Positions 8,280-17,428 of a DNA stretch of 64,000 bases are shown here, one piece after another. The position numbers and the translations under genes are program-made. Source of the stretch: an uncultured Roseibium sp. Its GTDB lineage: Bacteria > Pseudomonadota > Alphaproteobacteria > Rhizobiales > Stappiaceae. A model generated the notes under the pieces. It saw nothing but the letters and a program-made list of their open reading frames with translations, ran no database searches and was not told the DNA's origin. The first letter of the stretch is position 1; each line of letters starts with the position of its first letter. The stretch lies in the NCBI RefSeq assembly GCF_947499295.1, contig NZ_CANMNP010000001.1:62001-126000 (forward strand), in the 5' to 3' direction.

Positions 8280-9965
8280 TTATCTCACCTCTTCGCCCGA
8301 TGCGGCCTGAAGTGCACGCAGGTTGACAATGCGATCCGCCAAATCAAGTTCGCATTTTTTATGTGCAACAATCAGAACGGCTGCTGAGCCGCGGTGAGAA
8401 TTGAAGCGATCCAGCACTTCCTTGGATGTTCCTTCGTCCAGTCCCTCGGTCATCTCGTCGAGAATGAACAAATCAGGGCGGGTCAGAAACGCCCGTGCCA
8501 GTGCGAGCCTTCGTTGCTCGCCGCCGGAAAGGCCAACACCTCCTTCGCCCAGAATTGCCTGAAGACCCTCGGCATTTCGGGACATACGTTCACCCAGTGC
8601 GGCCTTCTCAAGCGCAGCCCAAAGTTCCCCGTCGCTGGCAAGAGGCGCTGCGATACGCAAGTTTGCTGCAACCGTGTCATTGAAAAGATAGGCTCGCTGG
8701 GACAGAACTGTGACGGACTGGCGCAGCGTTTCTTCAGGAAGACTATCGAGCGAGCGGCCTGCCAGGCATATTCGCCCGCGGTCCGGTGTCACCAATCGTG
8801 AAGCAAGAGCAGCGACGGTGCTCTTGCCGCATCCGCTTCGGCCAGAGAGCGCGACTACCTCTCCCGGGCGTATTTGGAAGGAAACGTCATCAATGACGTT
8901 GCCCGTAGCACCCGGATACCGAAAGGAGACCTTTTCGAAGGCAATTGCGTCAGTACCAACCTCCAGCGCCGCGTCGATTTCCTGCACTTGGTCAACCGAC
9001 TGAACCGCATTTCCTGCCCATACCCGATTGACGGTTCTCCTGGCAGCCAAGGCAATTCGCGGCAGACCGGCAAGGCCCGGGAGCATCATCGAGAAGATCT
9101 CCGGAAGCGCCATGACGACGAGAACCAGTCCAACGGCTGTCGCAATTCCGAATCCACCTGATGCTGCGCCTAGCACGGCGGCCATCAACACGGCCGCCAG
9201 GAACAGCTGTCCAATCAAGGTTGAAGCCGCTGTAAGCCAAGTTGAACGCTCTTCAAGAGCTTCATGCGCCTTGGCTTGACGATCGTCAGCGATGGATACT
9301 CCGCGCGCTGCCTCGTTCAAACCACCATAAATTGCAAGATCCCGCCGCCCTGCAATCAAGTCTGCAGCACGCAGTCCAATGGCATCAGAGGCAGCATCCT
9401 CCCGGCGCGCATTTTTGCGATCAGCCTTAGCAAAAGAAATCCAAGCGAGCACTGCCCAACTCGACAGAAAGACAGAACCGACCAGAAAGAGCTGAAACGA
9501 AAGCGTCCACCAGATGAGGGCCAACAACAGTGCCAAAATGGCGGCAACCAGCAATGGAACGACAAGACGCAAATAAACCGTATCCAGAGCGGCGATATCC
9601 AGAGTAAGCCTGTTGAGCACCAAACCTGAACGTTGACCGCGTTCGTTGCTATGAGCGATTGCTGAAAAGACACGATCTCGCAAACCGGTCAAAAACCGGA
9701 ATGTCGCATCGTGTGTCAGAACGCGCTCGCCATATCTGCCCGCAGTTCTGATGATCGCAAGCGCGCGAATGATGGCACTTGGAACAAAGATGTTGAGGAA
9801 CGCTCCGGTTGTTCCTGCGATTGCTGCTGCAGTGATGAACCAACCTGAGACCCCGAGCAGCAAAGCTCCCGCAAGAGCCGGCAACAGAGCGACCAGAATT
9901 CCGACAGCAAAATGAAACCGGCTGTATCTGTATTGCTCAAGGATTATCTGCCAGACCGTTTTCAT
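8280..9965 (-). CDS. cydC: Heterodimeric ABC exporter subunit CydC
   Basis: Half-size ABC exporter of 561 residues: a six-helix membrane domain (about residues 15-300), then an ATPase domain with Walker A LSGRSGCGKST, signature LSGGEQRRLALARA and Walker B LFILDEMTEGLD. With CydD it forms the inner-membrane exporter of cysteine/glutathione or haem that is needed to assemble cytochrome bd. Its ATG overlaps the cydD stop by 4 bp (ATGA). The Walker B motif has DEMTEGLD where DEPT or DEAT is usual. Confidence 0.94.
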   Translation of the reverse strand: MKTVWQIILEQYRYSRFHFAVGILVALLPALAGALLLGVSGWFITAAAIAGTTGAFLNIFVPSAIIRALAIIRTAGRYGERVLTHDATFRFLTGLRDRVFSAIAHSNERGQRSGLVLNRLTLDIAALDTVYLRLVVPLLVAAILALLLALIWWTLSFQLFLVGSVFLSSWAVLAWISFAKADRKNARREDAASDAIGLRAADLIAGRRDLAIYGGLNEAARGVSIADDRQAKAHEALEERSTWLTAASTLIGQLFLAAVLMAAVLGAASGGFGIATAVGLVLVVMALPEIFSMMLPGLAGLPRIALAARRTVNRVWAGNAVQSVDQVQEIDAALEVGTDAIAFEKVSFRYPGATGNVIDDVSFQIRPGEVVALSGRSGCGKSTVAALASRLVTPDRGRICLAGRSLDSLPEETLRQSVTVLSQRAYLFNDTVAANLRIAAPLASDGELWAALEKAALGERMSRNAEGLQAILGEGGVGLSGGEQRRLALARAFLTRPDLFILDEMTEGLDEGTSKEVLDRFNSHRGSAAVLIVAHKKCELDLADRIVNLRALQAASGEEVR

Positions 9966-11743
9966 GTTGCGGCCAACTCAGCTCGACAACACAACTTTGC
10001 AACATCAACCTTCCTGCCCGGCAAACGAAGCACCGTTGGATCATGCGTCGCGATCAAGCTGGTGCGTTCTTTTGAAAGTGTTGCCAGTCCGTTGATGACA
10101 TCGGCCGCGGTTTGCGGGTCAAGTCCAGCCGTCGGCTCGTCGGCCAAGAGCAATACTGCATCCTTGCGCATTGCCGCCCTTGCAAGCGCAACGCGCCGAA
10201 TTTCACCAACAGACAGGCCGAACCCATCCTCTCCGAGTTGGGTCGCCAAACCATGCGGCAGTCGCTTGACCAACTCTCCTGCTCCGGCCAGACGCAAGGC
10301 AGCATGGATTTCTTCGTCACTGACCCCCTCTCTGTTCCGGATGCCTTTGATCAGATTGGCCTTCAAGGAACCGTGGAACAGACGGGGTGACTGGCTTAGC
10401 CACATCACACTTTCGCGCAACGGAACTACGGCGTCTGCAAGGCGATGGTCCCCAATCCGAATTTCTCCCTTGGCGGGTTGATGAAAACCCAGAACGCAAT
10501 CAAGCAGGGTCGTTTTCCCGCTTCCGCTGTCACCTGTGAGAAAAAGTGTCTCGCCTGCGAGAATTTCTAGGTTCAGATCCACGAATATCGGGTGGTCGGA
10601 GTGGATCACCGAAACCTCTACAAAGCGAACAGTTGGCGGCGAAAAAAAGAACTGGTCGGGCCGCCGCTTTTTCAATGATCTTGCCGTAGAACACGCAACA
10701 TTTTCGCCAGTTTCATCGATAAGGCCAGCCAGCTTTTGCTGCGCCGCCAAGCCTGCGGCCCGGTCATGATACGCGACGGCAAATGCTCTGAGCGGCGCAA
10801 AAAACTCCGGCGCCAACAACAACACAAAAAGGCCCTGAGCATAGCTCAACGGAGCCCCCCATGTGCCTACTTGAAACTCGCCCAGCAAAGAAAAGCCCAC
10901 ATAGACCGCACAAAACGCAATCCCGAGCGCCGAAAACAGCTCCAGAACAGTCGACGACAGAAAAGCGATTTTCAGGACGCACATCGTGCCAAGTCGGAAC
11001 GCATCACCTGCCCGGCGAATATCTTCCCGCGTTCGATCAACGGCACCGAAAAGTCTGAGCGTTTCCATGCCTTTGATACGATCGAGCAAAGTACCACTCA
11101 ACCGGGTTAGTTCTTCTTGCCTGTCGGCACTTGCCGCCTTTGCGCGAGAGCCTATCAGTGCCATGAAAATCGGAATCATCGGGCCGCTGACAATCAGGAT
11201 CAATGCGGCCAACCAACTGAACCATAGCGTCACAAGAACGATTGCCACAGGCACGATTTTCAACCGCATCACCTGTGGAACATAGTTTTGGTAATAAGGT
11301 CCGAGCAGATCAACCTGTTCGCCAATATGAACCGCAAAGGCCCCTGAAGTGGGAAACGGCAATGCCGGAGAGCGTGAAACCGCAACGTTTAGCAATTCGT
11401 TCCGTGTCCGGCTCTTGATTTGGCGTGCGGCGAAGCGAGACCTTTTTTGTGCTGTGACCTGAAGCAAGACGCGAACAATCGCAACCAACCCAACCATCAA
11501 GACCATGAGCGTGAGATAACTGAAGGCAAGCTGAACCTCCCGCCCGTTTGCAACGCTGAGAGAAGACAATGCTGAAGCGAGCGCACTCGCGATCAGACCG
11601 GCCTGCACAATCCAGAGCGCATCGGACAGCACCAGCAAAAGCCCCGCTCTCCGCAGGAGGTTGTTTTCCTGAGTTGTCGATTGTCCGATACCGGGTTTGA
11701 TCTCCGAGTTTATTACAGCCTCCCCATCCAATGCCTTATTCAT
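9962..11743 (-). CDS. cydD: Heterodimeric ABC exporter subunit CydD
   Basis: A 593-residue partner of CydC and the first gene of the cyd cluster. A membrane domain covers about residues 30-330 and the ATPase domain has Walker A GDSGSGKT near residue 404. The signature motif is LSVGEIRR rather than LSGGQ, and Walker B is VLLLADEPTAGLD. Asymmetric, partly degenerate motifs are common in this heterodimer. The start ATG at 11743 gives a hydrophilic N-terminal extension of about 30 residues. The order cydD-cydC-cydA-cydB-cydX on one strand suggests one regulon. Confidence 0.93.
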   Translation of the reverse strand: MNKALDGEAVINSEIKPGIGQSTTQENNLLRRAGLLLVLSDALWIVQAGLIASALASALSSLSVANGREVQLAFSYLTLMVLMVGLVAIVRVLLQVTAQKRSRFAARQIKSRTRNELLNVAVSRSPALPFPTSGAFAVHIGEQVDLLGPYYQNYVPQVMRLKIVPVAIVLVTLWFSWLAALILIVSGPMIPIFMALIGSRAKAASADRQEELTRLSGTLLDRIKGMETLRLFGAVDRTREDIRRAGDAFRLGTMCVLKIAFLSSTVLELFSALGIAFCAVYVGFSLLGEFQVGTWGAPLSYAQGLFVLLLAPEFFAPLRAFAVAYHDRAAGLAAQQKLAGLIDETGENVACSTARSLKKRRPDQFFFSPPTVRFVEVSVIHSDHPIFVDLNLEILAGETLFLTGDSGSGKTTLLDCVLGFHQPAKGEIRIGDHRLADAVVPLRESVMWLSQSPRLFHGSLKANLIKGIRNREGVSDEEIHAALRLAGAGELVKRLPHGLATQLGEDGFGLSVGEIRRVALARAAMRKDAVLLLADEPTAGLDPQTAADVINGLATLSKERTSLIATHDPTVLRLPGRKVDVAKLCCRAELAAT

Positions 11744-11979
11744 TGGCCATCATTTGACCGACCGATCTTAGGACTAGTGCAATTCTGGCTCAGGACAACA
11801 TCTGCCCGCCGGTTTTGACCTCATAGGTAAAGGTACTTTTGACGGAATACCACATGCTCTTTCTCCAACTGCGGACATGGTTTTTTTCCAATCCTGAAAC
11901 ATCCTGACGCCAGGGTGTCAGGAGGCCTGTGTCATGTAGAGGCGTGTTGAACCTCCCTATCATACGACGGAGACCTGAA

Positions 11980-12297
11980 ATGTCAGAACCTTGCCTCGAA
12001 CTCGTTGTTTTCAAAATCAAAGATCCCGAAAAGGCACGAGCAGCCAGACGCGTGGCACAAGACGTCGTGAAACAGTATGACGGTTTCATTTCGTGGTCTG
12101 CCTACGAAGCTCATGATGAACAAAACCTCTTTGCGGATGTCGTCATGTGGCGCGACCTGGAAGCCGCCAAAGCGGCTGCAGAACAGATTGTCAAAGAGCC
12201 CGGTTTTGCCGCCATCATGGCGGAAATGGACGGACTGGTATCTATGGCTCACTTTCGCCTCGACCGTACGGTCGACACCCTGTCTGAAGCTGCCTGA
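11980..12297 (+). CDS. Small ABM-like dimeric alpha/beta-barrel protein
   Basis: A 105-residue cytoplasmic protein that reads like an antibiotic-biosynthesis-monooxygenase (ABM) fold. It starts with a strand, LELVVFKIKDPEKA, then a helix and ADVVMWRDLEAAKAAAEQI. Many such proteins are heme- or quinone-related or have no known activity, so no substrate is proposed. The ATG at 11980 is preferred over an in-frame upstream ATG because ACGGAG lies 8 bp before it. It diverges from cydD and ends at a strong terminator. An inverted repeat TCCTGAC-N8-GTCAGGA (11902-11923) lies in its upstream region and could be an operator for either gene. Confidence 0.7.
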   Translation: MSEPCLELVVFKIKDPEKARAARRVAQDVVKQYDGFISWSAYEAHDEQNLFADVVMWRDLEAAKAAAEQIVKEPGFAAIMAEMDGLVSMAHFRLDRTVDTLSEAA

Positions 12298-12318
12298 CGC
12301 CTGTTCGTGGCAAAGAAA

Positions 12319-12348
12319 AACCACCCCCGAAACTCGGGGGTGGTCTGG
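12319..12348. terminator. Rho-independent terminator shared by convergent genes
   Basis: The arms CCACCCCCGA and TCGGGGGTGG pair around a three-base loop. An A run precedes it, which gives a U tract for the minus-strand transcript of mmsA. It therefore most clearly terminates mmsA and may also stop the plus-strand gene. Confidence 0.8.
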
Positions 12349-12369
12349 TTCTGTCTGATATGGATACGC

Positions 12370-13869
12370 CTATTTCATGGTGGGAATAACAAACTCCGCA
12401 CCATCCTTCAGACCTGACGGCCAGCGAGAGGTGACCGTTTTCGTGCGGGTGTAAAACTTGAACCCGTCCGGACCATGCTGGTTCAGATCGCCAAACCCGG
12501 ATTTCTTCCAACCGCCAAACGTGTGGTAGGCAAGCGGCACCGGGATCGGCACGTTGATGCCAACCATGCCGATATTGATGCGTGATGCAAAATCGCGCGC
12601 GGTATCACCATCACGAGTGAAGATCGCGGTGCCGTTGCCGTATTCATGGCTGAGCGGCAGGTCGAGCGCTTCTTCATAAGATTCAGCACGCACAACTGAA
12701 AGGACCGGTCCGAAGATTTCGGTCTTGTAGATATCCATGTCCCTGGTGACATTGTCGAACAGGCAGCCGCCCATGAAGAAACCGTCTTCATAGCCCTGCA
12801 TGGAGAAGCCGCGTCCATCAACGACGAGGTTTGCACCTTCCTTGACACCCTGATCCACCAGACCCTTGACACGCGTCAGAGCTTCCTTGGTGACAAGCGG
12901 ACCAAAATCAACGTCGTCACCGGCGGTGTACGGTCCAATCTTGAGCGCTTCAACCTTTGGCGCCAGTTTTTCGATCAAGGCGTTGGCAGTGCTTTCCCCG
13001 ACTGGTACAGCAACCGAGACCGCCATGCAGCGCTCTCCTGCCGCACCGTAGCCAGCACCGACAAGTGCGTCAGCAGCCTGGTCGAGATCGGCGTCCGGCA
13101 TTATGATCATGTGGTTTTTCGCTCCGCCGAAGCACTGGGCACGTTTGCCTGCTGCGGTTGCGCGTGAATAAACGTATTGAGCGATAGGCGTGGACCCCAC
13201 AAAGCCGACGGCCTGGATCGTCTCATCATCCAGGATTGCGTCAACGGCAGACTTATCGCCATTGACAACATTCAAAACGCCCTCAGGCAATCCTGCTTCA
13301 ATCATCAGTTCGGCCAGCATGATCGGAACGGATGGGTCTCGTTCGGAAGGCTTCAATATGAAAGCATTGCCGCATGCGAGCGCAGGACAGAATTTCCACA
13401 TTGGGATCATGGCGGGAAAGTTGAAAGGAGTGATACCGGCAACAACACCCAGCGGCTGACGCATGGAATACATGTCGATGCCCGGCCCTGCGCCTTCGGT
13501 AAATTCGCCTTTCAAGAGGTGGGGTGCACCAATGCAGAATTCCGCAACTTCGAGTCCGCGAATGACATCACCCTTTGCATCGGGTAAGGTCTTGCCATGT
13601 TCACGCGACAATGCTTCTGCGAGCTTGTCCATGTCACGATTGAGCAGATCGACAAATTTCATCATGACGCGAGCGCGGCGCTGCGGATTGGTCGCCGCCC
13701 ATGCCGGTTGAGCTGCGGCAGCATTGGCTATCGCCGCGTCCATTTCGTCTTGGCTTGCGAGCGCCACCTGGGCCTGAACTTCACCGGTCGCGGGATTGTA
13801 GACATCCGCGTATCGGCCCGAGGTTCCTTCGACCCGCTTGCCGCCGATAAAATGACCGATCTTTTCCAT
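12370..13869 (-). CDS. mmsA: CoA-acylating methylmalonate-semialdehyde dehydrogenase
   Basis: Aldehyde dehydrogenase that converts methylmalonate semialdehyde to propionyl-CoA (and malonate semialdehyde to acetyl-CoA) in valine, beta-alanine and myo-inositol breakdown. The catalytic cysteine lies in GAAGERCMAVSVAVPVG, the diagnostic active-site segment of MmsA. PFNFPAMIPMW is also typical. The start at 13869 (MEKIGHFIGG) is chosen because GGGAGAA lies just upstream and it gives 499 residues, the normal length; an ATG five codons earlier would bury that ribosome site. A divergent LysR gene probably controls it. No other valine genes are adjacent. Confidence 0.94.
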   Translation of the reverse strand: MEKIGHFIGGKRVEGTSGRYADVYNPATGEVQAQVALASQDEMDAAIANAAAAQPAWAATNPQRRARVMMKFVDLLNRDMDKLAEALSREHGKTLPDAKGDVIRGLEVAEFCIGAPHLLKGEFTEGAGPGIDMYSMRQPLGVVAGITPFNFPAMIPMWKFCPALACGNAFILKPSERDPSVPIMLAELMIEAGLPEGVLNVVNGDKSAVDAILDDETIQAVGFVGSTPIAQYVYSRATAAGKRAQCFGGAKNHMIIMPDADLDQAADALVGAGYGAAGERCMAVSVAVPVGESTANALIEKLAPKVEALKIGPYTAGDDVDFGPLVTKEALTRVKGLVDQGVKEGANLVVDGRGFSMQGYEDGFFMGGCLFDNVTRDMDIYKTEIFGPVLSVVRAESYEEALDLPLSHEYGNGTAIFTRDGDTARDFASRINIGMVGINVPIPVPLAYHTFGGWKKSGFGDLNQHGPDGFKFYTRTKTVTSRWPSGLKDGAEFVIPTMK

Positions 13870-13946
13870 TTGCGTTTCTCCCAAATTGGCCTGAATGGTG
13901 CCGGTGGCATTCCAAGGAACCGGCGCTTAGGTTTCTTTTGACTTTT

Positions 13947-13995
13947 ATTTTTGCAACAAACAAGATCCAGTTTAGCGTATCTGTTGTGCGAAAAT
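13947..13995. promoter_or_regulatory. Inverted repeat pair upstream of mmsA, possible operator
   Basis: ATTTTTGCA (13947-13955) faces TGCGAAAAT (13987-13995), an inverted 9-mer with one mismatch. The centres are 40 bp apart, about four helical turns. It lies 80-125 bp upstream of the mmsA start, in the mmsA/lysR intergenic region. Binding by the LysR protein is an inference. Confidence 0.35.
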
Positions 13996-14197
13996 TATAG
14001 TTACGCCGTTCAGCCGTATTTTCTCGACCACACGTTGGAGAGGATAGGCCCATCGAACATTGATTGTCATCACGAAGCTCGTGCCGCCTTCAATACCCAA
14101 GCGTTCATCGGCACCGAGAGGAAAGTCGGCACGTTGCAAAGTTTTGTTTGCATCACTTCGCTGCCAGACCACAGAACCGGCAAGGACCTAGTGACAC

Positions 14198-15079
14198 ATG
14201 AATTGGGACGACATTCGCATATTCCTCAGCGTTGCCCGTACAGGTCAAATTCTCGCTGCCGCACGCCGGCTTGGATTGAACCACGCAACAGTGGCACGCC
14301 GACTGTCCGCTCTTGAAGAAAGTCTCGGTGTCCGCATGTTCGACCGTTCGACATCCGGCTGTGCACTGACCGATGCCGGCAGCCGCTTCTTTGAAAAAGC
14401 TGAACGGATGGAAGCTGAAGCTTTGTCAGCGCAGGCCGACATTGAAAACAACACTCCTGAGATCAACGGCACAGTCCGCATCGGGGCGCCGGACGGGTTC
14501 GGCGTTGCCTTTCTTGCTCCTCGCCTTGGCAAACTCACAGAAAAGCATCCCGGTCTGACCATTCAACTGGTTCCCGTGCCACGTTCATTTTCACTTTCAA
14601 GAAGAGAAGCTGATATCGCCGTTACGATTGACAGACCGGAAACCGGCCGTCTCGTCGCGAGCAAACTGGTCGACTACGCATTGGGCCTTTATGCGTCGCA
14701 GGCTTACGCAAAGATCAACAAACTCCCCTGCTCGCCTGCCGATTTGATCGCTCACGATTTAATCGGATATGTGGAAGACCTGCTCTACACACCGTCGCTT
14801 AACTACGGCTCTGAATTCTCCGGCGACTGGACATCTCGTTTTGAAATCGCTTCAGCGCTCGGGCAAACCGAAGCGGTTAAGGCAGGAGCGGGCATTGGTA
14901 TACTGCACGACTTTATCGCACGTGCAGACCCTGGTTTGGTACCGGTTTTACCAGAACTGAAGCTCCGCCGAGCATACTGGATGGTCACTCACGAGAGTTC
15001 ACGGCCATTGCGCCATATCGCAGCCGTCCAGAGTTTTTTGCGCGATCAGGTCGCCCGCGATAAAAATATTTTCGGATAG
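14198..15079 (+). CDS. LysR-family transcriptional regulator
   Basis: A 293-residue regulator with the LysR helix-turn-helix in residues 1-60 (GQILAAARRLGLNHATVARR) and a C-terminal periplasmic-binding-like effector domain from about residue 90 (GTVRIGAPDGFGVAFLAPRL). AAGGAC precedes the ATG. It is divergent from mmsA with a 328-bp intergenic space, the classical arrangement for a LysR regulator and its target, so control of mmsA is likely but not shown. It ends convergently with thiE, with no terminator seen. Confidence 0.92.
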   Translation: MNWDDIRIFLSVARTGQILAAARRLGLNHATVARRLSALEESLGVRMFDRSTSGCALTDAGSRFFEKAERMEAEALSAQADIENNTPEINGTVRIGAPDGFGVAFLAPRLGKLTEKHPGLTIQLVPVPRSFSLSRREADIAVTIDRPETGRLVASKLVDYALGLYASQAYAKINKLPCSPADLIAHDLIGYVEDLLYTPSLNYGSEFSGDWTSRFEIASALGQTEAVKAGAGIGILHDFIARADPGLVPVLPELKLRRAYWMVTHESSRPLRHIAAVQSFLRDQVARDKNIFG

Positions 15080-15105
15080 CCACGAGGCGGGTTGCGCGGC
15101 AAACC

Positions 15106-15714
15106 TTAGGTCCGCCAGCTTGCTGTTCCAGCAATCCAATCGCGTGCACGGGTTTCCGGATCCGGGCTTCTCGTAATATCGGTGATCACCGCTGCACTAT
15201 CGGCACCCTTTTCAAAGACACCGGGCAAACGCTCAAGCGAAATGCCACCAATAGCTACCAATGGTAGACCACCGATCTGGCGCTTCCAGCCGGCAATTTT
15301 CTCTAAGCCCTGAGGTGCCCATTTCAACTCTTTCGTGGCAGTTGGAAAAACGGGACCCAGGGCGATGTAATCGGGCTTAACCGCAAGCGCAGTGTCGAGC
15401 TCTGCGCCGTCATGAGTGGACACCCCGAGACGCAATCCGGCATTGCGAATGGCAATGAGATCAGCAGCCGCCAGATCCTCCTGCCCGAGATGTACGAAGT
15501 CACAGCCCTCTTCGATCGCAAGTCGCCAATGGTCGTTGACGATCAATTGACATCCATGTTCGGCGCATACCGCCTTGGAGCGAGCAATTTCAGACCGCAG
15601 TAGGTCCTGGTCTTCGCACTTGATCCTGAGCTGAACAAGTTTCACGCCCAATGGAACCAAACGGGCGATCCAACTGGAACTGTCGACAATGAGATAAAAT
15701 GGATCGAGCTTCAT
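15106..15714 (-). CDS. thiE: Thiamine phosphate synthase
   Basis: TIM-barrel enzyme that joins hydroxymethylpyrimidine diphosphate and thiazole phosphate to give thiamine phosphate. The 202-residue protein shows family segments: VKLVQLRIK (phosphate and substrate strand), CQLIVNDHWRLAIEEGCDFVHLGQEDL, DYIALGPVFPTATK and LVAIGGISLERL. It stands alone without other thi genes, and no THI-box riboswitch is seen upstream. It could be a secondary ThiE-like paralogue, since the usual thi operon is not here. Confidence 0.88.
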   Translation of the reverse strand: MKLDPFYLIVDSSSWIARLVPLGVKLVQLRIKCEDQDLLRSEIARSKAVCAEHGCQLIVNDHWRLAIEEGCDFVHLGQEDLAAADLIAIRNAGLRLGVSTHDGAELDTALAVKPDYIALGPVFPTATKELKWAPQGLEKIAGWKRQIGGLPLVAIGGISLERLPGVFEKGADSAAVITDITRSPDPETRARDWIAGTASWRT

Positions 15715-15820
15715 GGAAATTGCCTAAGTGACTGGGACTTTTCTCAATAGCGTCGAAGAGCTGGATTGAACAGACCTTTGCTTAGCGCCGATATGCAGAT
15801 TGGGCCAGCAAACAGCAAGC

Positions 15821-16345
15821 TCACTCGGTTGTTTCAATTTTCTCCAAGAACGCGTTGGTTTCTGGCAACGAAGTCAATCTGATGACTTTCAGATTAGTAG
15901 GCGGTCGATTGTAGACAGCTTCCAGTTTGGCGCGCGCAGTTTTTCGAGTGCGCCAAATGTACTGCAAGAACTCTGCGGTTTGGGCGTTGAACTGTTCGGG
16001 GCAGCCTTCGGGCAGGTCCGGTCGGCTGCGGCCAAAATAGATGACAGAGCGCTTCAGTACCCTGAACAGTCTTAAGCCGACGGGCACATCCAGCCAGATG
16101 AATGTATCTGCGCGCGCCACCCGTTCCGAATACGTTCTGGAATGACCGCCTTCGAAGATCCATGTATCAGCCGCATGCACCTGATGAGACAGAACATCTT
16201 TCTCCTCTCGTGAGCGCTCTATCCATCCTGGTTTCCAATGAATGTGATCCATGTGGAAGACAGGAAGTCCGGTCTTTTCACCCAACAGCCGGGCAAGAGT
16301 ACTTTTGCCCGAACCGGGTCCACCGACAATCATGACGCGTTTCAT
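15821..16345 (-). CDS. P-loop kinase-like protein (FlaR/topology-modulation type)
   Basis: A 174-residue nucleotide-binding protein with Walker A GGPGSGKST at residues 8-16 and the segment PVFHMDHIHWKPGWIERSREEK. Together these mark the adenylate-kinase-like family often annotated as DNA topology modulation protein FlaR. The real substrate of this family is not settled. It is a single gene flanked by thiE and a divergent pirin gene, with no functional link visible. Confidence 0.8.
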   Translation of the reverse strand: MKRVMIVGGPGSGKSTLARLLGEKTGLPVFHMDHIHWKPGWIERSREEKDVLSHQVHAADTWIFEGGHSRTYSERVARADTFIWLDVPVGLRLFRVLKRSVIYFGRSRPDLPEGCPEQFNAQTAEFLQYIWRTRKTARAKLEAVYNRPPTNLKVIRLTSLPETNAFLEKIETTE

Positions 16346-16492
16346 GCGTGCACCTGCTGAGCTCTGGAGAGCCAGTGGTTATACACATTGCGCCGGAGAT
16401 TGAAACTGCGAAACAGACTGTTCAATGGACACTTTTGCCGTCGCAACCCTATCTAAGCCTCAGACAAATTTTCCAGACCTGAGGAGAGGAAT

Positions 16493-17428
16493 ATGAGCTG
16501 GTTGAACTGCCCTGACCCCATTCCCGGTGATAGCGCAAGCTGCGATCCGATTGACACCATCATCGTTCCCCGGACATCGGACCTAGGCGGCTTCTCTGTT
16601 CGACGTGCCCTGCCTTCAGCCAAACGCCGTATGGTCGGCCCCTTTATCTTCTTCGATCAGATGGGGCCGGCAGAACTTCTTGTGGGTGGCGGTATTGATG
16701 TTCGTCCTCATCCGCATATCGGTTTGGCGACAGTGACTTACCTATTCGAAGGCGAAATGTATCATCGCGACAGCCTGGGGACGGAGATCGCCATTTCTCC
16801 GGGCGCATTGAATTGGATGAGCGCCGGCAAGGGTATCGTGCATTCAGAACGTGAGCGTCCGGAACGACTTCAGCAAAAGCGTCCTTTGTTTGGATTGCAA
16901 AGCTGGGTGGCCTTGCCAAAGAATTCAGAAGAAAGCGATCCCGACTTTCAGCACTTTGGCAGCACCGAACAGCCGGAGTTCGCGGATAAGGGAGCTTCTG
17001 TAAAGCTGATTGCAGGAGAGCTCTATGGTCACAAGGCACCCGTAAAGACCGCATCAGACATGTTCTACGCCGACATTTCGTTGGAACCGGGTGCCAAAAT
17101 TCCGCTCGATGCCGGATGGGAAGAACGCGGAATTTATACTGTCGCCGGGCAGATTTCGATCACCGGTCAAACCTTCGACCCGGCACAGCTTCTTGTTTTC
17201 AAAGCTGGTGACCATCTCGTAGTTGAAAACAATTCGAATGTCCCTGCCCGATTTGTCGTTCTTGGTGGAGAGCCCATGGATGGACGCCGCTACATCTGGT
17301 GGAACTTCGTCTCGTCGTCCAAGGAAAGAATTGAACAGGCAAAAGAAGATTGGCGGCTTGGGCGTTTCGACACAGTGCCGGGCGATGCGGAAGAATTCAT
17401 TCCGCTTCCGGATCGTCCGGGCCCCTGA
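16493..17428 (+). CDS. Pirin family protein
   Basis: A 311-residue bicupin of the pirin family. The N-terminal cupin contains the metal-site region RPHPHIGLATVTYLFEGEM and the second half of the site, LNWMSAGKGIVHSERE, both as in pirins. The C-terminal cupin covers about residues 165-290. Some bacterial pirins act as quercetin dioxygenases and others bind pyruvate dehydrogenase; the role here cannot be told. GAGGAGAGG precedes the ATG. The 3' end overlaps the convergent downstream gene by 32 bp. Confidence 0.92.
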   Translation: MSWLNCPDPIPGDSASCDPIDTIIVPRTSDLGGFSVRRALPSAKRRMVGPFIFFDQMGPAELLVGGGIDVRPHPHIGLATVTYLFEGEMYHRDSLGTEIAISPGALNWMSAGKGIVHSERERPERLQQKRPLFGLQSWVALPKNSEESDPDFQHFGSTEQPEFADKGASVKLIAGELYGHKAPVKTASDMFYADISLEPGAKIPLDAGWEERGIYTVAGQISITGQTFDPAQLLVFKAGDHLVVENNSNVPARFVVLGGEPMDGRRYIWWNFVSSSKERIEQAKEDWRLGRFDTVPGDAEEFIPLPDRPGP

